Assembly: GCA_900553635.1 (NCBI GenBank)
Contig: USDU01000133.1
Span: 1-6,963 of the forward strand
DNA: 6,963 nucleotides
Reading direction: 5' to 3'
Source: an uncultured Lachnospiraceae bacterium
Lineage (GTDB): Bacteria; Bacillota_A; Clostridia; Lachnospirales; Lachnospiraceae
The translations under genes and the position numbers were made by a program. Under the pieces are notes generated by a model. That model saw nothing but the letters and a program-made list of their open reading frames with translations. It searched no databases and had not been told where the DNA came from. This document shows, piece after piece, positions 6,001 to 6,963 of this stretch (its first letter is position 1; every line of letters starts with the position of its first letter).

Positions 6001-6256
6001 GCTGAGCGAGGGCCGTCCGAATATCCTGGATGCTATTGCCAATAAGAAGATTGATTTAATTGTGAATACGCCCTCCGGAAATGAGAGCCGCTTTGATGAC
6101 AGCTATGTCCGCAAGGCAGCTATCAAGGGCAAGATTCCTTATATGACCACAATGGCGGCAGCTATCGCTACTGCGGAGGGTATCCGTCAGGTAAATGCCA
6201 AGGGTGGTAAGCTTGATATGAAGTCCCTGCAGGAGCTTCACGCAGAGATTGAGTAA
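3035..6256 (+). CDS. carB: Carbamoyl-phosphate synthase, large (ammonia/ATP) subunit
   Basis: CarB makes carbamoyl phosphate from bicarbonate, two ATP and ammonia tunnelled from the glutaminase CarA, feeding arginine and pyrimidine synthesis. The 1073 residues equal the E. coli length. The first ATP-grasp half (about 1-400, carboxy-phosphate step) shows GSGPIIIGQACEFDYSG, R129, R169, E215, H243, Q284, E298 and N300. An oligomerisation linker spans about 400-550. The second half (about 553-930, carbamate step) repeats the fold with GGGPNRIGQGIEFDY and ends its site with E834 and N836. The MGS-like allosteric domain is about 935-1073. By alignment from memory, ornithine contacts E776, H781, D784, E888, Y1036 and T1038 are kept, as are nucleotide contacts K950, T970, T973, K989 and N1011, while E. 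coli T1017 is Pro1013 here. GGGAG (3023-3027) precedes the ATG. No carA lies beside it and no attenuator precedes it. Confidence 0.98.
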   Translation: MGKRQDIHKVMIIGSGPIIIGQACEFDYSGTQACKALKKLGYEIVLVNSNPATIMTDPGTADVTYIEPLNVERLTQIIEKERPDALLPNLGGQSGLNLCSELAKAGVLDKYDVKVIGVQVDAIERGEDRIEFKHTMDSLGIEMARSEVAYTVDEAVAIADKLGYPVVLRPAYTMGGAGGGLVYNVEELKTVVARGLQASLVGQVLVEESILGWEELELEVVRDSKNNIITVCFIENIDPLGVHTGDSFCSAPMLTISEEVQKRLQEKSYKIVEAIQVIGGTNVQWAHDPKTDRDIVIEINPRTSRSSALASKATGFPIALVSAMLASGLTLDEIPCGKYGTLDRYVPDGDYIVIKFARWAFEKFKGVEDKLGTQMRAVGEVMSIGKNYKEAFQKAIRSLEIGRYGLGFAKDFHEKSKEELLHMLHTATSERQFIMYEAIRKGATNAELFELTKIKDYFLNQMRELVEEEEKLLTYKGQVPPAEILTQAKKDGFADRYLSQLLGVPEADIRNARTAIGVTESWEGVHVSGTKDSAYYYSTYNAPDKNPVNTDKQKIMILGGGPNRIGQGIEFDYCCVHAAIALKKLGFETIIVNCNPETVSTDYDTSDKLYFEPLTLEDVLSIHEKEKPVGVIAQFGGQTPLNLAADLEKNGVRILGTSPEIIDLAEDRDQFRAIMEKLNIPMPEAGMAVDVEEALEIAERIGYPVMVRPSYVLGSRGMEVVHEPESLKEYMRAAVGVTPDRPILIDRFLHHAMECEADAICDGTHAFVPAVMEHIELAGVHSGDSACILPSLNISEENVKTIKEYTKKIAEEMHVCGLMNMQYAIEDGKVFVLEANPRASRTVPLVSKVCNIQMVQLATQVITEELTGIPSPVPGLKESKFHHYGVKEAVFPFNMFQEVDPILGPEMRSTGEVLGLASNFGEAFYKAQEATQTPLPLSGTVLISVSDRDKEELLQVARGFHQDGFHIMATGKTYDMITEDGIPAEKIKKLSEGRPNILDAIANKKIDLIVNTPSGNESRFDDSYVRKAAIKGKIPYMTTMAAAIATAEGIRQVNAKGGKLDMKSLQELHAEIE

Positions 6257-6273
6257 AAGAGCATAAACTCTTT
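6256..6273 (+). repeat. Small hairpin just after carB stop
   Basis: AAAGAG (6256-6261) and CTCTTT (6268-6273) form a perfect 6-bp stem with a 6-nt loop, beginning at the last base of the carB stop codon. It is a minor element upstream of the main terminator and may only protect or shape the mRNA end. Confidence 0.35.
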
Positions 6274-6278
6274 AACAG

Positions 6279-6312
6279 AAAATCGCCCGAGCCGACAGGC
6301 CGGGCGATTTTT
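6279..6312. terminator. Intrinsic terminator between convergent carB and the TtcA-like gene
   Basis: An 11-bp stem (6279-6289 with 6301-6311) continues through a bulged A into three more G-C pairs (6291-6293 with 6298-6300) around a GACA loop. The T-run on the plus strand (TTTTT) makes it a good carB terminator. The A-run at its left base gives a shorter T-run (TTTT) on the minus strand, so it can also stop the convergent gene, whose stop codon is only five bases away. Confidence 0.93.
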
Positions 6313-6316
6313 GGTG

Positions 6317-6963
6317 TCAGGAATGGATTAAATTCCGCACATAGTCTACATCCTCAAAGGGCTTATAAAGCCCATCCAGCACCGCCCGGAACATCCGTTC
6401 CTTCGCCCCCGGATTCTCATGGCAGATCTGCCGGACCAGGTTCTTGGCATACTCACGCCTTGTAAATCCATCCGCCGGACAGGGACTCTTACAGACCGGC
6501 AGGTGATATTTATTCTTAAAGCCGATCACATCCGCTTCGTCCACCAGCATCAGCGGCCGAATCACCGTCAGATCCATCCGGTCCAGATAAGTTACCGGAT
6601 CAAATGAATGAAACCGCCCTTCATATAGAAGGGAGAGCATCATCGTCTCCACCACATCATCCTTGTGATGGGCATAGGCAATCTTATTGCACTCAAGGTC
6701 TTTAATCGCTTCATTGAGGGCTCCTTTGCGCATTTTGGCGCAGAGCGCGCAGGGATTGCTTTCCTTCCGGATGTTGAACACCACGTCGTAGATCTCCGTC
6801 TTCACAATCGTATATCGCACGCCCAGCTCATCGCAGAGCGCCTGAATCGGACTTAAATCAAAATTCGGGAAGCCAAGATCCACTGTAATTGCCTCAATTT
6901 CAAAATGCTTCTCATAGAACCGCCGAAGTCCATGCAGCGCATAGAGCATAGTCAGGCTGTCCT
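6317..6963 (-). CDS. TtcA-family PP-loop tRNA thiolation enzyme (5' end outside window)
   Basis: The frame runs off the right edge. Its first complete codons read DSLTMLYALHGLRR, with the last two bases of a probable lysine codon before them, so the window cuts the SGGKDS ATP-pyrophosphatase loop. About 214 residues are visible. Numbering from the first complete codon, the following C71-x-x-C74 (NPCALCAKMRKG), the HHKDD block (98-102) and a third cysteine in SPCPADG (161) fit the TtcA family, in which three cysteines hold a [4Fe-4S] cluster used to make 2-thiocytidine in tRNA. TilS-type lysidine synthetases lack this cysteine set. The real start lies upstream of the window, and internal methionines near the edge are not starts. 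The gene is convergent with carB across a shared terminator. The exact target nucleoside (position 32 by analogy) is inferred. Clostridial members are often annotated only as ATP-binding proteins. Confidence 0.85.
   Translation of the reverse strand, partial: DSLTMLYALHGLRRFYEKHFEIEAITVDLGFPNFDLSPIQALCDELGVRYTIVKTEIYDVVFNIRKESNPCALCAKMRKGALNEAIKDLECNKIAYAHHKDDVVETMMLSLLYEGRFHSFDPVTYLDRMDLTVIRPLMLVDEADVIGFKNKYHLPVCKSPCPADGFTRREYAKNLVRQICHENPGAKERMFRAVLDGLYKPFEDVDYVRNLIHS

Noticed and set aside
6755..6949. Start of the minus-strand gene at the ATG at 6949
   Set aside because: The frame continues upstream with DSLT after what is probably the lysine of a PP-loop motif, so the real start is outside the window.
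1..6963. CRISPR array, tRNA/rRNA genes, insertion sequence or a defence-type system
   Set aside because: No regularly spaced repeats, no tRNA-like cloverleaf or CCA end noticed, no transposase or terminal inverted repeats, and every larger coding frame is accounted for by a known family.

Overview
The window looks like chromosomal DNA of an anaerobic Gram-positive Firmicute, most likely a Clostridia/Lachnospiraceae-type bacterium. The signs are strong AGGAGG-type ribosome binding sites, consensus sigma-A promoters, a CIRCE heat-shock operator, GC-rich hairpin terminators, and proteins that read like clostridial family members. I placed the organism by protein resemblance only; no search was run.

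Layout, left to right. (1) Bases 1-248 are the 3' end of a Crp/Fnr-family regulator carrying the helix-turn-helix. (2) Bases 300-518 hold a decayed, N-terminally deleted remnant of a small HD-domain phosphohydrolase, with an orphan Shine-Dalgarno sequence in front. This left end is clearly AT-richer than the rest. (3) Bases 585-1211 form a self-contained heat-shock unit: a sigma-A promoter overlapped by a CIRCE operator (one mismatch), a small heat-shock protein (Hsp20) and a strong intrinsic terminator. (4) Bases 1258-1834 carry a nitroreductase-family flavoprotein behind its own extended -10 promoter. (5) Bases 1905-6256 look like a three-gene transcription unit: a cytidylate-kinase-like P-loop protein, D-aminoacyl-tRNA deacylase (dtd), and the full-length carbamoyl-phosphate synthase large subunit (carB, 1073 aa). 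It ends at a terminator that can also serve the convergent gene. (6) Bases 6317-6963, minus strand, encode a TtcA-like PP-loop tRNA thiolation enzyme cut by the window edge inside its ATP-binding motif.

The genes are mostly housekeeping: proteostasis (Hsp20 under HrcA), redox (nitroreductase), translation quality control (Dtd), nucleotide/arginine precursor supply (CarB) and tRNA modification (TtcA-like). No mobile element, CRISPR array or clear new system is visible. The points most worth a second look are the HD-gene remnant, the nested inverted-repeat architecture around the Hsp20 promoter and leader, and carB standing without carA beside it.
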